Source: Myxococcales bacterium (lineage in GTDB: Bacteria; Myxococcota; Polyangia; Fen-1088). From it: DNA of 14,079 nucleotides. Positions 1 to 6,434 of this stretch are shown one piece after another. The notes beneath the pieces were generated by a model, which worked only from the letters and a program-made list of their open reading frames with translations, made no database searches and was not told where the DNA came from. Positions within the stretch are counted from its first letter, which is position 1; each line of letters starts with the position of its first letter. The position numbers were made by a program, and so were the translations under genes. The stretch is taken from the NCBI GenBank assembly GCA_003159055.1, contig PMLH01000472.1, forward strand, positions 450 to 14,528. The letters run 5' to 3'.

Positions 1-1
1 G

Positions 2-106
2 GGCATCAATCCCTTCACCAAGGAAGAAACCATCTTCAAGGCGAAGCCGGCACGCAAGGTCGTCAAGGGCCGTCCCGTGAAGGCGGTCAAAGACGCCATC
101 GCGTAG
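2..106 (+). CDS. C-terminal end of a probable HU-like DNA-binding protein (5' partial)
   Basis: Only the last 34 codons are in the window; the frame enters at base 2 and stops at TAG 104-106. The tail is basic, with an N-P-x-T-x-E-E start, a K-A-x-P-A-R-K-V stretch and a final K-A-V-K-D-A-I. This order resembles the C-terminal arm of HU/IHF-type nucleoid proteins, where an NP-x-TGE loop is followed by a P-A-x-K turn and a final K-A-L-K-D-A-V helix. HU dimers bend and compact DNA in the nucleoid. The identification rests on this short tail alone, so a different small basic protein is possible. The stop codon lies inside an 11-base sequence (104-114) that recurs in the inverted-repeat element at the far end of the window. 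Confidence 0.5.
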   Translation, partial: GINPFTKEETIFKAKPARKVVKGRPVKAVKDAIA

Positions 107-154
107 CAGCCCGTCTTGTCGCAGCCTGTGAGCCAGGCAGTTGCGGAGGAGCGT

Positions 155-177
155 CCCGTCGAGCCCTGCTCGACGGG
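155..177. terminator. Strong hairpin in the convergent gap after the HU-like gene
   Basis: A perfect 10-bp stem (155-164 with 168-177) closes a 3-base CCT loop. It lies between a plus-strand gene ending at 106 and a minus-strand gene ending at 232, where a transcription terminator is expected. There is no T-run after it on either strand, so a classical intrinsic terminator is not shown. Two longer-range pairings surround or overlap it: 108-115 with 172-179, and 113-119 with 187-193. The region may therefore be a small folded repeat rather than a simple terminator. Confidence 0.4.
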
Positions 178-203
178 CTCGCCCCTACAAGACCTCCCTG
201 GCG

Positions 204-223
204 CAGGCGGCGACCGCCGCCTG
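204..223 (-). terminator. Hairpin just downstream of the Lrp/AsnC-like gene
   Basis: An 8-bp GC-rich stem (204-211 with 216-223) closes a GACC loop, 8 bases past the stop of the minus-strand gene at 232. The position fits a terminator for that gene. On the minus strand the following sequence has only a scattered T content, so the assignment is weak. Confidence 0.3.
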
Positions 224-231
224 GTGCCGGC

Positions 232-480
232 TCAGGCACCCTTGCCAAAGGCTTCGAAGGTGAGGATGGTGGAGGTTTCGCGGATGTGTGGGATGGAATG
301 GATTTGCGTTTCGATGAGGCGTCCGATCTTCTGGACATCCTCGACGTAGAGTTTCACCATCAGATCGTAGGGACCGCTGATGCTGTAGGCCTCGGAGAAG
401 CTGTCGATCTCGGCCACCCGGTTGGCCACTTCGGTCACGTGACCAAGCTCGGTCTTGAGCATGACGAAGACTGCGCGCAT
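232..480 (-). CDS. Stand-alone Lrp/AsnC ligand-binding (RAM) domain protein
   Basis: This is an 82-residue protein. It consists only of the alpha/beta RAM (AsnC_trans_reg) domain found at the C-terminus of Lrp/AsnC regulators and has no helix-turn-helix. Family features visible are the N-terminal strand R-A-V-F-V-M-L, the S-G-P-Y-D-L-M-V-K motif (residues 35-43) and a last strand T-S-T-I-L-T-F-E. In full regulators this domain binds amino acids and drives octamer formation. Single-domain members are known and are thought to act as small-molecule sensors or partners of full-length Lrp proteins. It lies 74 nt downstream of the methyltransferase gene on the same strand, so co-transcription is possible. 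No good ribosome-binding site precedes the ATG at 480. The family is clear; the ligand is unknown. Confidence 0.87.
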   Translation of the reverse strand: MRAVFVMLKTELGHVTEVANRVAEIDSFSEAYSISGPYDLMVKLYVEDVQKIGRLIETQIHSIPHIRETSTILTFEAFGKGA

Positions 481-554
481 GCGGAGAAGTGTAGCGCGCA
501 GTCGGGCCGCGCGGGAATGAATTGTCGCGGCCGTCGAGATGGAAAAGCTGTGAC

Positions 555-1385
555 CTACTTGGTCGCGGTGGCCTTGAAGAAGGTGTAGTTGAAGGTCCCG
601 TCGTCAAGAGCGGTGCGTTCAAGATCGCGAACGCCCTCGGTCCACACCGCCTCGCTTATCAGCTGCAATTGCAGCGCATGCTGCTTCACCCCTTTCACCA
701 TCGCGGTGAAAGTATTGCGGGTGAAGCCCTCGACCCAAACTGGTCGCGAGCCGTCGGCGTACACAACGCGCGGATCGACGCACACGTCTCGTAACCCGGC
801 CTCGCGTAGCACGGGAAACAACCGTCGGCCGATTAGCGCGTCGCCACCCATCCGAGCCTGAATCTCGACCAGACAGTCGATGGTCTTCTGCGCACTGGCG
901 CTGGCCGGATGAAAGTACGCCGAGCCGTGATCGCCCTCGATCACGGTCATGCTGCCGCCGGTGCACAAAACCCGGCGCAACTCGGCCAGCGCACGCTGGG
1001 GCTGGGCAAGGTGTTCCAGCACGAAGCAAACGAAGACGTGGTCGAAGGATTCGTCGGCGAAGGGCAGGTGATAGATGTCGGCCTGCTTGAAGGTGACGCC
1101 GGACATGCCCGCCGCTTCGACCGCCGCGCGCGCCCTAGCCAGCGACTCGACCGAAATGTCGACCGAGGTGATGTGTGCCTGCGGGCTCTGCGCTGCCAGG
1201 ATTACAGTTTGTGCCCCAATGCCACAGCCAGCCTCGAGCACACGACTGCCCGGTGGGTAGCCGGTATCGTGGTGGAGCAAGTCCGCGAGCACGTTCGCTT
1301 GGTCGCGAAGGCGTCCGCTTTCCACATGCGAGTACCCGTGGACGTAGTCGTTCGAGGACATCGTGGCCATGCAACAGGTCAGCAT
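555..1385 (-). CDS. Class I SAM-dependent methyltransferase
   Basis: This 276-residue protein has a complete Rossmann-type methyltransferase core. Motif I is V-L-E-A-G-C-G-I-G-A-Q-T (49-60), the ribose-binding acidic residue is in S-V-D-I-S (74-78), the D-I-Y-H-L-P-F and F-D-H-V-F-V-C-F-V-L-E-H-L stretches are at 103-126, and a post-core L-C-T-G-G-S-M-T-V-I-E-G-D-H strand is at 140-153. It belongs with the UbiE/Methyltransf_11 group of small-molecule methyltransferases; its substrate cannot be read from the sequence. The ATG at 1385 is favoured because an AGGA lies about 10 nt upstream; ATGs at 1370 and 1361 lack such a site. It is divergent from the xth gene (75-nt gap) and is followed by the RAM-domain gene. 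Confidence 0.9.
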   Translation of the reverse strand: MLTCCMATMSSNDYVHGYSHVESGRLRDQANVLADLLHHDTGYPPGSRVLEAGCGIGAQTVILAAQSPQAHITSVDISVESLARARAAVEAAGMSGVTFKQADIYHLPFADESFDHVFVCFVLEHLAQPQRALAELRRVLCTGGSMTVIEGDHGSAYFHPASASAQKTIDCLVEIQARMGGDALIGRRLFPVLREAGLRDVCVDPRVVYADGSRPVWVEGFTRNTFTAMVKGVKQHALQLQLISEAVWTEGVRDLERTALDDGTFNYTFFKATATK

Positions 1386-1460
1386 GCCCTAGTATTCCTG
1401 CGTAGAGAAAAAGTTGTTCGCTGCCGCCCGGTCGACTTGCGCTTTGCTAGGCTTGCAGCC

Positions 1461-2234
1461 GTGAAGCTCATCTCGTGGAACGTAAACGGCCTGCGCGCCA
1501 TCATGAAGCGCAATTTTCTCGCCACCATCGCCAAAGAAAAACCGGACGTCCTGTGTCTGCAGGAAACCAAGTGCGGCCCCGACGACGTCGATGGCAGCTG
1601 GCCCAAGGGCTACACCATGCACTGGAATCCGGCCGAGAAGAAGGGTTACGCGGGGACCGCGATTCTCACGAAAATTCCGCCGCTGCAGGTCCGCCCGCAC
1701 ATCGACGTGCCCGAGCACGACCACGAAGGGCGCGTGCTGACGGCCGAGTACGCGAGCTTCTACCTGGTCAACGTGTACGTGCCGAACGCCAAACGCGATC
1801 TCAGCCGGCTTCCCTACCGCAAGCGCTGGGACCGCGACTTCCTCGCCTACCTGAAGCGGCTGGAAAAGGAAAAGCCCGTCGTCTTTTGCGGCGACCTCAA
1901 CGTCGCACACACCGAGCTCGATCTGACCCATCCCAAGGCCAACCAGAAGAGCCACGGCTTCACCCCCGACGAGCGCGCGGGCTTCGACTGCTTCGTGAAG
2001 GCCGGCTTCCTGGACACCTTCAGAGTCTTCAGCTCGGCAGGTGGTCACTACACCTGGTGGCGTCCGTTTGGTGATGCCCGCGCCAAGAACGTGGGCTGGC
2101 GTATCGACTATTTCCTCGTCAGCAGCGCCCTGCGCCCGCGCCTGAAGAAGGCCTTCATCCGCGACCAGGTGACGGGCTCGGACCACTGTCCGGTGGGCAT
2201 CGAGCTAGAGGCGGAGGGAGGAGCCATCGCCTAG
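1461..2234 (+). CDS. xth: Exodeoxyribonuclease III (AP endonuclease, ExoIII family)
   Basis: This 257-residue cytosolic enzyme cuts DNA 5' to abasic sites and removes nucleotides from 3' ends in base excision repair. It is an exonuclease/endonuclease/phosphatase fold protein of about the usual length (E. coli ExoIII has 268). All catalytic motifs are present: W-N-V-N-G-L-R (6-12), metal ligand Glu35 in L-Q-E-T-K, Tyr106 in N-V-Y-V-P-N, Asp145 and Asn147 in G-D-L-N-V-A-H, W-R-I-D-Y-F at 213-218, and the final S-D-H-C-P-V-G (240-246) with the Asp-His pair. The GTG at 1461 is chosen because homology begins there with K-L-I-S-W-N. The frame is open far upstream, but that part lies opposite the methyltransferase gene and shows no family similarity. 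No strong Shine-Dalgarno sequence is seen. Confidence 0.96.
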   Translation: MKLISWNVNGLRAIMKRNFLATIAKEKPDVLCLQETKCGPDDVDGSWPKGYTMHWNPAEKKGYAGTAILTKIPPLQVRPHIDVPEHDHEGRVLTAEYASFYLVNVYVPNAKRDLSRLPYRKRWDRDFLAYLKRLEKEKPVVFCGDLNVAHTELDLTHPKANQKSHGFTPDERAGFDCFVKAGFLDTFRVFSSAGGHYTWWRPFGDARAKNVGWRIDYFLVSSALRPRLKKAFIRDQVTGSDHCPVGIELEAEGGAIA

Positions 2235-2289
2235 AGATCCATGCCGCCTCGCTGGACAGTCCGCCGATCTTGAGCAACGATCTCAACGC

Positions 2290-2296
2290 AGGAGGG
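2290..2296 (+). promoter_or_regulatory. Ribosome-binding site of the first anchor-D lipoprotein
   Basis: AGGAGGG, a near-perfect Shine-Dalgarno sequence, lies 4 nt before the ATG at 2301 and fixes that start. It is one of the strongest sites in the window. Confidence 0.8.
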
Positions 2297-2300
2297 CTGG

Positions 2301-4178
2301 ATGACCCATCTCACCGATGCTCTTGAGTCCAAGCGATTGACTGTCGATGGCCTCGCTTTCGCGTTCGTCGTCCTCTCGGCACTGGTCGCCTGTGGCCGAT
2401 CGCCTGGTTCTTCAAACGCCAAGGACGCAATGCCGGCCGATGGTGAAGTAGCCGAGGCCGCCGCGTCCGACCTTCCCACCGTGCCGACCGACGGCCAAAC
2501 CGCCGACGGCGCCGCATCCGACCTTCCAACCGTGCCGACCGACGGCCAAACCGCCGACGACGCCGCATCCAACCTTCCCGCCACGCCGATTGACGGCCAA
2601 ACCGTCGACGGCGCAGGGTTCGACGTTTCCACCATGCCAGCCGACAGCCAACCCGCCGACAACGCCGAGGCTGACGTTTCCACCGTGCCGATTGACAGCC
2701 AAACCGTCGACGGCCCCGGGAGTGACCGTTCCACGGGTGCGGGACCCGTGCTCACCATGACGCCGTCAGCGCTGGATCTCGGAAAGACGGTTGTGGGAGT
2801 CTCCATCGGGCCCAAGACGTTCAAGGTAACCAACATCGGAACGACCGCGAGCGGTGCCGTGGTGGTGGGTCTGTACAGCAACTCCACCATCCTCGGTGCT
2901 TCCCAGTTCGCCTATACGACCACCTGCCAGGCTCCGCTTGCCCCAGGCGAAAGCTGCGACATCGTGGTGACCTTCAAGCCGACCCTCTCGGGCAGCGCCT
3001 CGGCGATTGTAAGGGCGAGCGATGGGACCGTGTGGTCCGAGGACCGAACCGTGGTCGGCCTCGCGCTTTCTGATTGCAGCATCAAGGAGCCGTGTCCCTC
3101 CACCACGTTCGAGGATACCTTGGTCGGCCAGACCTCCGCAGCTATTGTGTGCACGATTAGCAACAGCAGCGACAGCCCGAGGGACGCTGGAGCCTTGACG
3201 GTGGCGACCGTCGGTGACTTCGCGATCTCGCAGAACAACTGCAGCGTTTTCCCGGCGCCGGGCACGGCTTGCACCTTCTCCCTCGTGTTCAAGCCCACCG
3301 CCAAAGGCCCACAGTCGGGCATGCTCACGGTCGCCGGCACCAACGGCTGCGCAATGAACCAAACTCTTGACGGGACGGGCCTGGGTCTGGTCGAAATTCA
3401 AGAGTACGAGGCCGCTTGCTCTCCCAGCCAGAGTCCCCCGTGCCGGATCAAAGCCAACGGACCAACGGCCAGCTACGATTTCGGGACGGTAAGCGTCGGC
3501 GACACCTCGGCCACGCAGGTGATCTTGGCGGTATTTGTTCGAGCACCGGTCGGCACTCTGACTGTGACGACCGGCTTCGGCACTCCCGCCGATTTTGCCC
3601 AAGACGCGGCCGCTTCCATCGCGTGGGCCACTGACGCTGGCGACACTGTCATCGGTCCGTGTCAGCCCGTGCAAACGATTGCGGCTGTGCCAGCCAAGGC
3701 GGTCCCGTACTGCACCATGCTTGTGAGGTTCGCCCCGCAGTCGACGCCGGCTCCCGCAAAGACCGGCATCGTGACGGCGACCGGCGGCGACGGAACCAGC
3801 GACAGGGCCGCCATGCATGGCACGGCCCATGGCCCGCTGTCGATCTCGCCGTCTCTGGTGGTTTTCGAGACGGCTGCGCCAGGCACAGCGAGTGCGACGA
3901 CGACCGTGACGGTTTGCAACCATGCGCCGACGGCTGCCTCCAATGTGCACGTCACCATCACGGGCCCGAACGCGAATGACTTCGTGGTGGTCTTGGACCA
4001 AGTCTCGAACGGCAGCGTCAACCCGAATGGCGCCTGCGATCAGATTCTGTCGCTGCGCCTGGATGTTCCGCGGACCGAGACCGCCACCGTTCTGACTGCG
4101 AGCCTCGCCGTCAGCGCCACCGTGGGCGGCGTCGACGAAAGCGACAGCACGGACCTGGTGGGGGGGATACGACCGTGA
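2301..4178 (+). CDS. Lipoprotein with choice-of-anchor D domains and a tandem-repeat linker
   Basis: This 625-residue protein has a signal segment whose hydrophobic core (about 18-30) ends in the lipobox L-V-A-C, so Cys31 should be lipidated and the protein anchored in the envelope. Residues 40-141 are a low-complexity Asp/Thr/Pro/Ala stretch of six 17-residue repeats, probably an extended stalk. From about 148 onward come roughly four immunoglobulin-like beta domains of the choice-of-anchor D/ASPM-SPD-2-Hydin type. They are recognised by an L-D-L-G or F-G-T-V-x-V-G strand, a V-x-N-x-G-T strand, an L-A-P-G-E-S-C turn, V-T-F-K-P-T or V-F-K-P-T-A-K-G, and a closing D-G-T-G-L. Such domains are common in surface proteins of myxobacteria and Planctomycetes; binding partners are unknown. 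It overlaps the next gene by 4 nt, so the two are probably translationally coupled. A G7 tract lies 9 codons or fewer from its stop. Confidence 0.85.
   Translation: MTHLTDALESKRLTVDGLAFAFVVLSALVACGRSPGSSNAKDAMPADGEVAEAAASDLPTVPTDGQTADGAASDLPTVPTDGQTADDAASNLPATPIDGQTVDGAGFDVSTMPADSQPADNAEADVSTVPIDSQTVDGPGSDRSTGAGPVLTMTPSALDLGKTVVGVSIGPKTFKVTNIGTTASGAVVVGLYSNSTILGASQFAYTTTCQAPLAPGESCDIVVTFKPTLSGSASAIVRASDGTVWSEDRTVVGLALSDCSIKEPCPSTTFEDTLVGQTSAAIVCTISNSSDSPRDAGALTVATVGDFAISQNNCSVFPAPGTACTFSLVFKPTAKGPQSGMLTVAGTNGCAMNQTLDGTGLGLVEIQEYEAACSPSQSPPCRIKANGPTASYDFGTVSVGDTSATQVILAVFVRAPVGTLTVTTGFGTPADFAQDAAASIAWATDAGDTVIGPCQPVQTIAAVPAKAVPYCTMLVRFAPQSTPAPAKTGIVTATGGDGTSDRAAMHGTAHGPLSISPSLVVFETAAPGTASATTTVTVCNHAPTAASNVHVTITGPNANDFVVVLDQVSNGSVNPNGACDQILSLRLDVPRTETATVLTASLAVSATVGGVDESDSTDLVGGIRP
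2418..2723 (+). repeat. 51-bp in-frame tandem repeat (six copies of 17 codons)
   Basis: Copies start at 2418, 2469, 2520, 2571, 2622 and 2673, with no insertion or deletion between units. The protein unit reads approximately D-L-P-T-V-P-T-D-G-Q-T-A-D-G-A-A-S. The copies at 2469 and 2520 differ at only two bases, indicating recent duplication. The outer copies are more diverged, and the first (2418) is recognisable mainly by its P-A-D-G-E and A-A-A-S positions. The repeat forms the linker between the lipid anchor and the beta domains, so a change in copy number would change stalk length without breaking the frame. Confidence 0.9.
4160..4166 (+). repeat. G7 homopolymer near the 3' end of the anchor-D lipoprotein gene
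   Basis: Seven consecutive G bases lie 9 bases before the overlapping GTG start at 4175. Reading the frame with one extra G bypasses the TGA at 4176 and continues in frame into the downstream cysteine-rich gene. A G6 run (4226-4231) follows in that gene's signal segment. Confidence 0.75.
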
Positions 4179-4465
4179 CCCCACCCCGGCTGCCGCTGCT
4201 GCCCTTTCTGTTGCTGCTGGGCGCAGGGGGGACCGCGTGCAAGGACAGCCTCCGCACGCCGTGTGCCGGCGAGGGGGCGGAAGGTGACAGCACGGTTTGT
4301 CGAGATGGCCAGGACTGCCTGTGGCTCAACCTGGGAAGCGAGTCCGGTTACTTCTGCGGCACGGTCTGCGGCCCGAAAAGCAGCTGTCCCGCCGGGCTCA
4401 CGTGCAAGACAGGCGGAGCCAGCGGCTGCATGACCTGTCAGGATCTCATCGACGTCTGCGAGTGA
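4175..4465 (+). CDS. Small cysteine-rich probable lipoprotein
   Basis: This 96-residue protein has a short basic start followed by a Leu-rich hydrophobic segment (7-16) and a Cys at residue 22 after G-G-T-A. That is a weak lipobox: the -3 position is Gly rather than Leu. There are 11 cysteines in total (22, 30, 42, 48, 61, 65, 71, 77, 85, 88, 95). If Cys22 is lipidated, the remaining ten could form five disulfides, as expected for an oxidised extracytoplasmic protein. Spacings such as C-G-x-V-C-G-P and C-P-A-G-L-T-C recall small Cys-rich lipoproteins of myxobacteria. The start is GTG at 4175, whose GTGA overlaps the upstream stop, implying translational coupling with the anchor-D lipoprotein. 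I recognise no specific family and propose no function beyond an envelope location. Confidence 0.72.
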   Translation: MTPPRLPLLPFLLLLGAGGTACKDSLRTPCAGEGAEGDSTVCRDGQDCLWLNLGSESGYFCGTVCGPKSSCPAGLTCKTGGASGCMTCQDLIDVCE

Positions 4466-4566
4466 TCTTCCGGCGACGCAAGACCCAACGCGAACGCACA
4501 CGGTAGTCGGTAACAGAACACGGTGACACTTGGCCTGGGCTGCCGTGTTTCCGTAGGCGGGGCGGG

Positions 4567-5067
4567 ATGTACGCCACGCTCTACATCAACCAGCATCCCG
4601 ACAAGGTCGCGGGTGCCGTCTTGATGGAGCATGGCCCGCTCAACGGTCAGATGTACGACGCCATCATCGGCGACCTCTACGACCTGGACGACGACCACGC
4701 GCGCGCCGACTATCACAGGCTGCTGGGCATGCGCGACTCGCAGCCGAAGTTCCATCAGTCCCAGCAGGATCCTGCGCCGGTTTGGCGACTGGGCGCCGTG
4801 GCCAGTCGATGCCTGACGAAATCCGGGCTGAAGGACGGCAAAGGGGCCTACGACTTCACGGATCACCTGTCGGCCTTTTCCAAACCGGTCTTGTTCATCG
4901 CCAGCGCCTGGAACGAAGTCATCGGCGTCACCTTTCAAGAGCGACAAAGGAAGTTCTTTCGAGTCGCGGATCTGGTGACGATTCCAGACTCGGGGCACGA
5001 CATGCAATGGGTCCAGCCCGCTGCCACGTTGGCCGCGATTCACACCTACCTGCAGAGGGTCAAGTGA
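4567..5067 (+). CDS. 5'-truncated alpha/beta-hydrolase (probable pseudogene)
   Basis: The 166-residue open frame covers only the C-terminal half of an alpha/beta-hydrolase. It begins at M-Y-A-T-L-Y-I-N-Q-H-P-D-K-V, the helix that normally follows the nucleophile elbow G-x-S-x-G-G. It continues through a cap region to the late strand K-P-V-L-F-I-A-S-A-W-N-E-V and the P-D-S-G-H-D-M-Q-W segment carrying the catalytic His. Reading upstream in frame (4507-4566) gives F-R-R-G-G before M-Y-A-T; the codon where the Ser should be is AGG (Arg, 4555-4557). A stop at 4504-4506 and the preceding gene leave no room for the missing 100 or more residues. As written, the product should lack hydrolase activity. 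Its TGA shares one base with the ATG of the barrel gene. A retained non-catalytic role cannot be excluded. Confidence 0.75.
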   Translation: MYATLYINQHPDKVAGAVLMEHGPLNGQMYDAIIGDLYDLDDDHARADYHRLLGMRDSQPKFHQSQQDPAPVWRLGAVASRCLTKSGLKDGKGAYDFTDHLSAFSKPVLFIASAWNEVIGVTFQERQRKFFRVADLVTIPDSGHDMQWVQPAATLAAIHTYLQRVK

Positions 5068-5745
5068 TGGCCGCGGCGGTGGGTGGGCGAGCCCGGGGTG
5101 CTCTGTTGGTGGCGGTCCTGGCCATAACGGGAACGCGCGTGGCCCACGCGCAAGCCTTCTCTCGTCTCGCGTCGGGCGAGCAGGCGGTGACTGCCGAGAC
5201 CGGGATCGGGCATCGTCACCTCGCTGGGCTACGCCGCCGGGCTGCGAGTCGGGGCTCTCGGAACCTTGATGCCGTTCGCCCAAGTGACCTTGGTGGCCGC
5301 GAAGCCCGACCTGCAGGACTACGCTGTCAAGGTCGGCTCGCAGGCCGACTTGCTGCACGCGGGGTGGTTCGATCTTTCGGCCCAGCTCGCGTTCGAGGTG
5401 GCCAACACCGAGAACAGCATCTACCGCGGGACTGCCCTCCGCACCGACGTGGTCCTGCTGGCGGGTCATTGCGGTCGGCGTTGGTTCGCTCTCGGAGAAG
5501 CCGGGTACGACCGGGCCTGGCTGACGTACATCAAGAACAGCGACTGGTACCGCACGTACTACTACAGCGGGGCGAAAGACGGTTGGTATGGCGGCACGGG
5601 CGGCACCCTGCACGCCGGTGTGAAAGCGGGCGTTCGAATCGCTCGCGAGGAAATTGTGGTGCGTGCTGGCGTCAACAAGACCGAAACCCTGCAAGCGCTC
5701 GACCTGCCCTTCTACGCGACCCTCGGTGCGAACTATCGATTCTGA
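5067..5745 (+). pseudogene. Outer-membrane beta-barrel protein gene with a one-base frameshift
   Basis: Translation from ATG 5067 gives a clear Sec signal peptide: a basic n-region (R8, R10), hydrophobic A-L-L-V-A-V-L-A-I, and cleavage near A-H-A-Q-A (about residue 28). This is followed by T-A-E-T-G-I. The frame then becomes Arg-rich and implausible. Removing one G from the run at 5208-5210 joins it to a frame that reads G-I-V-T-S-L-G-Y-A-A-G-L-R-V-G and continues to 5745. The repaired protein is about 225 residues. It alternates hydrophobic and polar residues, is rich in Tyr and Trp, and ends in Tyr-Arg-Phe, the terminal aromatic signature of Bam-inserted barrels. Either the gene is broken or the sequence has a one-base error. 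It overlaps the hydrolase remnant by one base. I cannot name the family more precisely. Confidence 0.78.
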
Positions 5746-5869
5746 TTCCGATCTGACTCCAAAGATCCGCGCCAGGATCCTGACGCACACAATCGTTCCT
5801 TGACGAGGGAGGCCCCGTCGGTCATCTTCTCCGGCCACCCTATCCGCACCAATAACAGAGGTTCTAGAA

Positions 5870-6418
5870 GTGAAACGCGAGGATTGCATCTGCTTCAGTG
5901 GCGCCGCGAACGGCGCGGAGGCGGCGTTTGGCGCCGCGGCCGAGCGCTACGGCATCGACGAGGTCAACTTCACCTTCGAGGGGCACCCCGTCGCGCGCCA
6001 GCGCGGGCTGCGCGAGCTGACCCGGGCGGAAATGCGCCACGGCGACGTGGGCCTGGCCTACATCAGCAAGCTGATGCACCGGAAGTACCCGGACACGCCA
6101 CTTTTCCGGAAGGTCCTGCAGACCATCTGGCACCAAGTGCAGAACGGGCAGGAAATCTTCGTGGTCGGCAAGATCAACCCCGACGACACCGTCACCGGCG
6201 GCACCGGGATCGCCGCCGAGTACGCGCACTTGTTCAACAAGCCGGTCTACGTATTCGATCAGCCGCGCTCGGCCTGGTTCCGCTGGAACGGCGACGCCTG
6301 GGAGTCGACCGGTGACCCATGCATCCGCCAACCGCTCTTCTGCGGTACCGGAACGCGCTTCCTCGAACCGAACGGCCGCGCCGCCATCGACGCGCTCTTC
6401 GCCCGAAGCTTCGGATAG
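5870..6418 (+). CDS. SLOG/Rossmann-like nucleotide-binding protein (YspA/DprA-type fold), stand-alone
   Basis: This 182-residue cytoplasmic protein has no signal peptide. The first strand-loop, C-F-S-G-A-A-N-G-A-E (8-17), matches the Gly-rich S-G-G-A-x-G-A-D loop of SLOG-type Rossmann proteins. A second loop, T-G-G-T-G-I-A-A-E-Y-A (109-119), sits before a helix and the strand K-P-V-Y-V-F-D-Q (124-131). It is followed by W-F-R-W-N-G-D-A-W and a C-terminal F-C-G-T-G-T-R-F-L segment. SLOG proteins bind nucleotides or nucleotide-derived ligands; some act with NUDIX, TIR or other effectors in conflict systems, others in metabolism. No effector gene lies next to it: its neighbours are the broken barrel gene upstream and the convergent DUF1501-like gene 16 nt downstream. 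The GTG start is supported by AGAGG at 5857-5861, 8 nt upstream. Substrate and role are unknown. Confidence 0.65.
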   Translation: MKREDCICFSGAANGAEAAFGAAAERYGIDEVNFTFEGHPVARQRGLRELTRAEMRHGDVGLAYISKLMHRKYPDTPLFRKVLQTIWHQVQNGQEIFVVGKINPDDTVTGGTGIAAEYAHLFNKPVYVFDQPRSAWFRWNGDAWESTGDPCIRQPLFCGTGTRFLEPNGRAAIDALFARSFG

Positions 6419-6434
6419 ACGCGAAGCCGCCGGC

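Noticed and set aside
909..1460. Open frame extending exonuclease III about 184 codons upstream
   Set aside because: It runs opposite the methyltransferase gene, shows no ExoIII similarity, and the family N-terminus begins precisely at GTG 1461.
2766..4184. Minus-strand open frame of about 470 codons opposite the first anchor-D lipoprotein
   Set aside because: There is no recognisable domain or ribosome-binding site, and the plus-strand frame has a clear start, lipobox and domain structure.
4438..5889. Minus-strand open frame opposite the hydrolase remnant and barrel gene
   Set aside because: The composition is Arg/Pro/His-rich with no motif. The plus-strand reading, although frameshifted, gives convincing family features.
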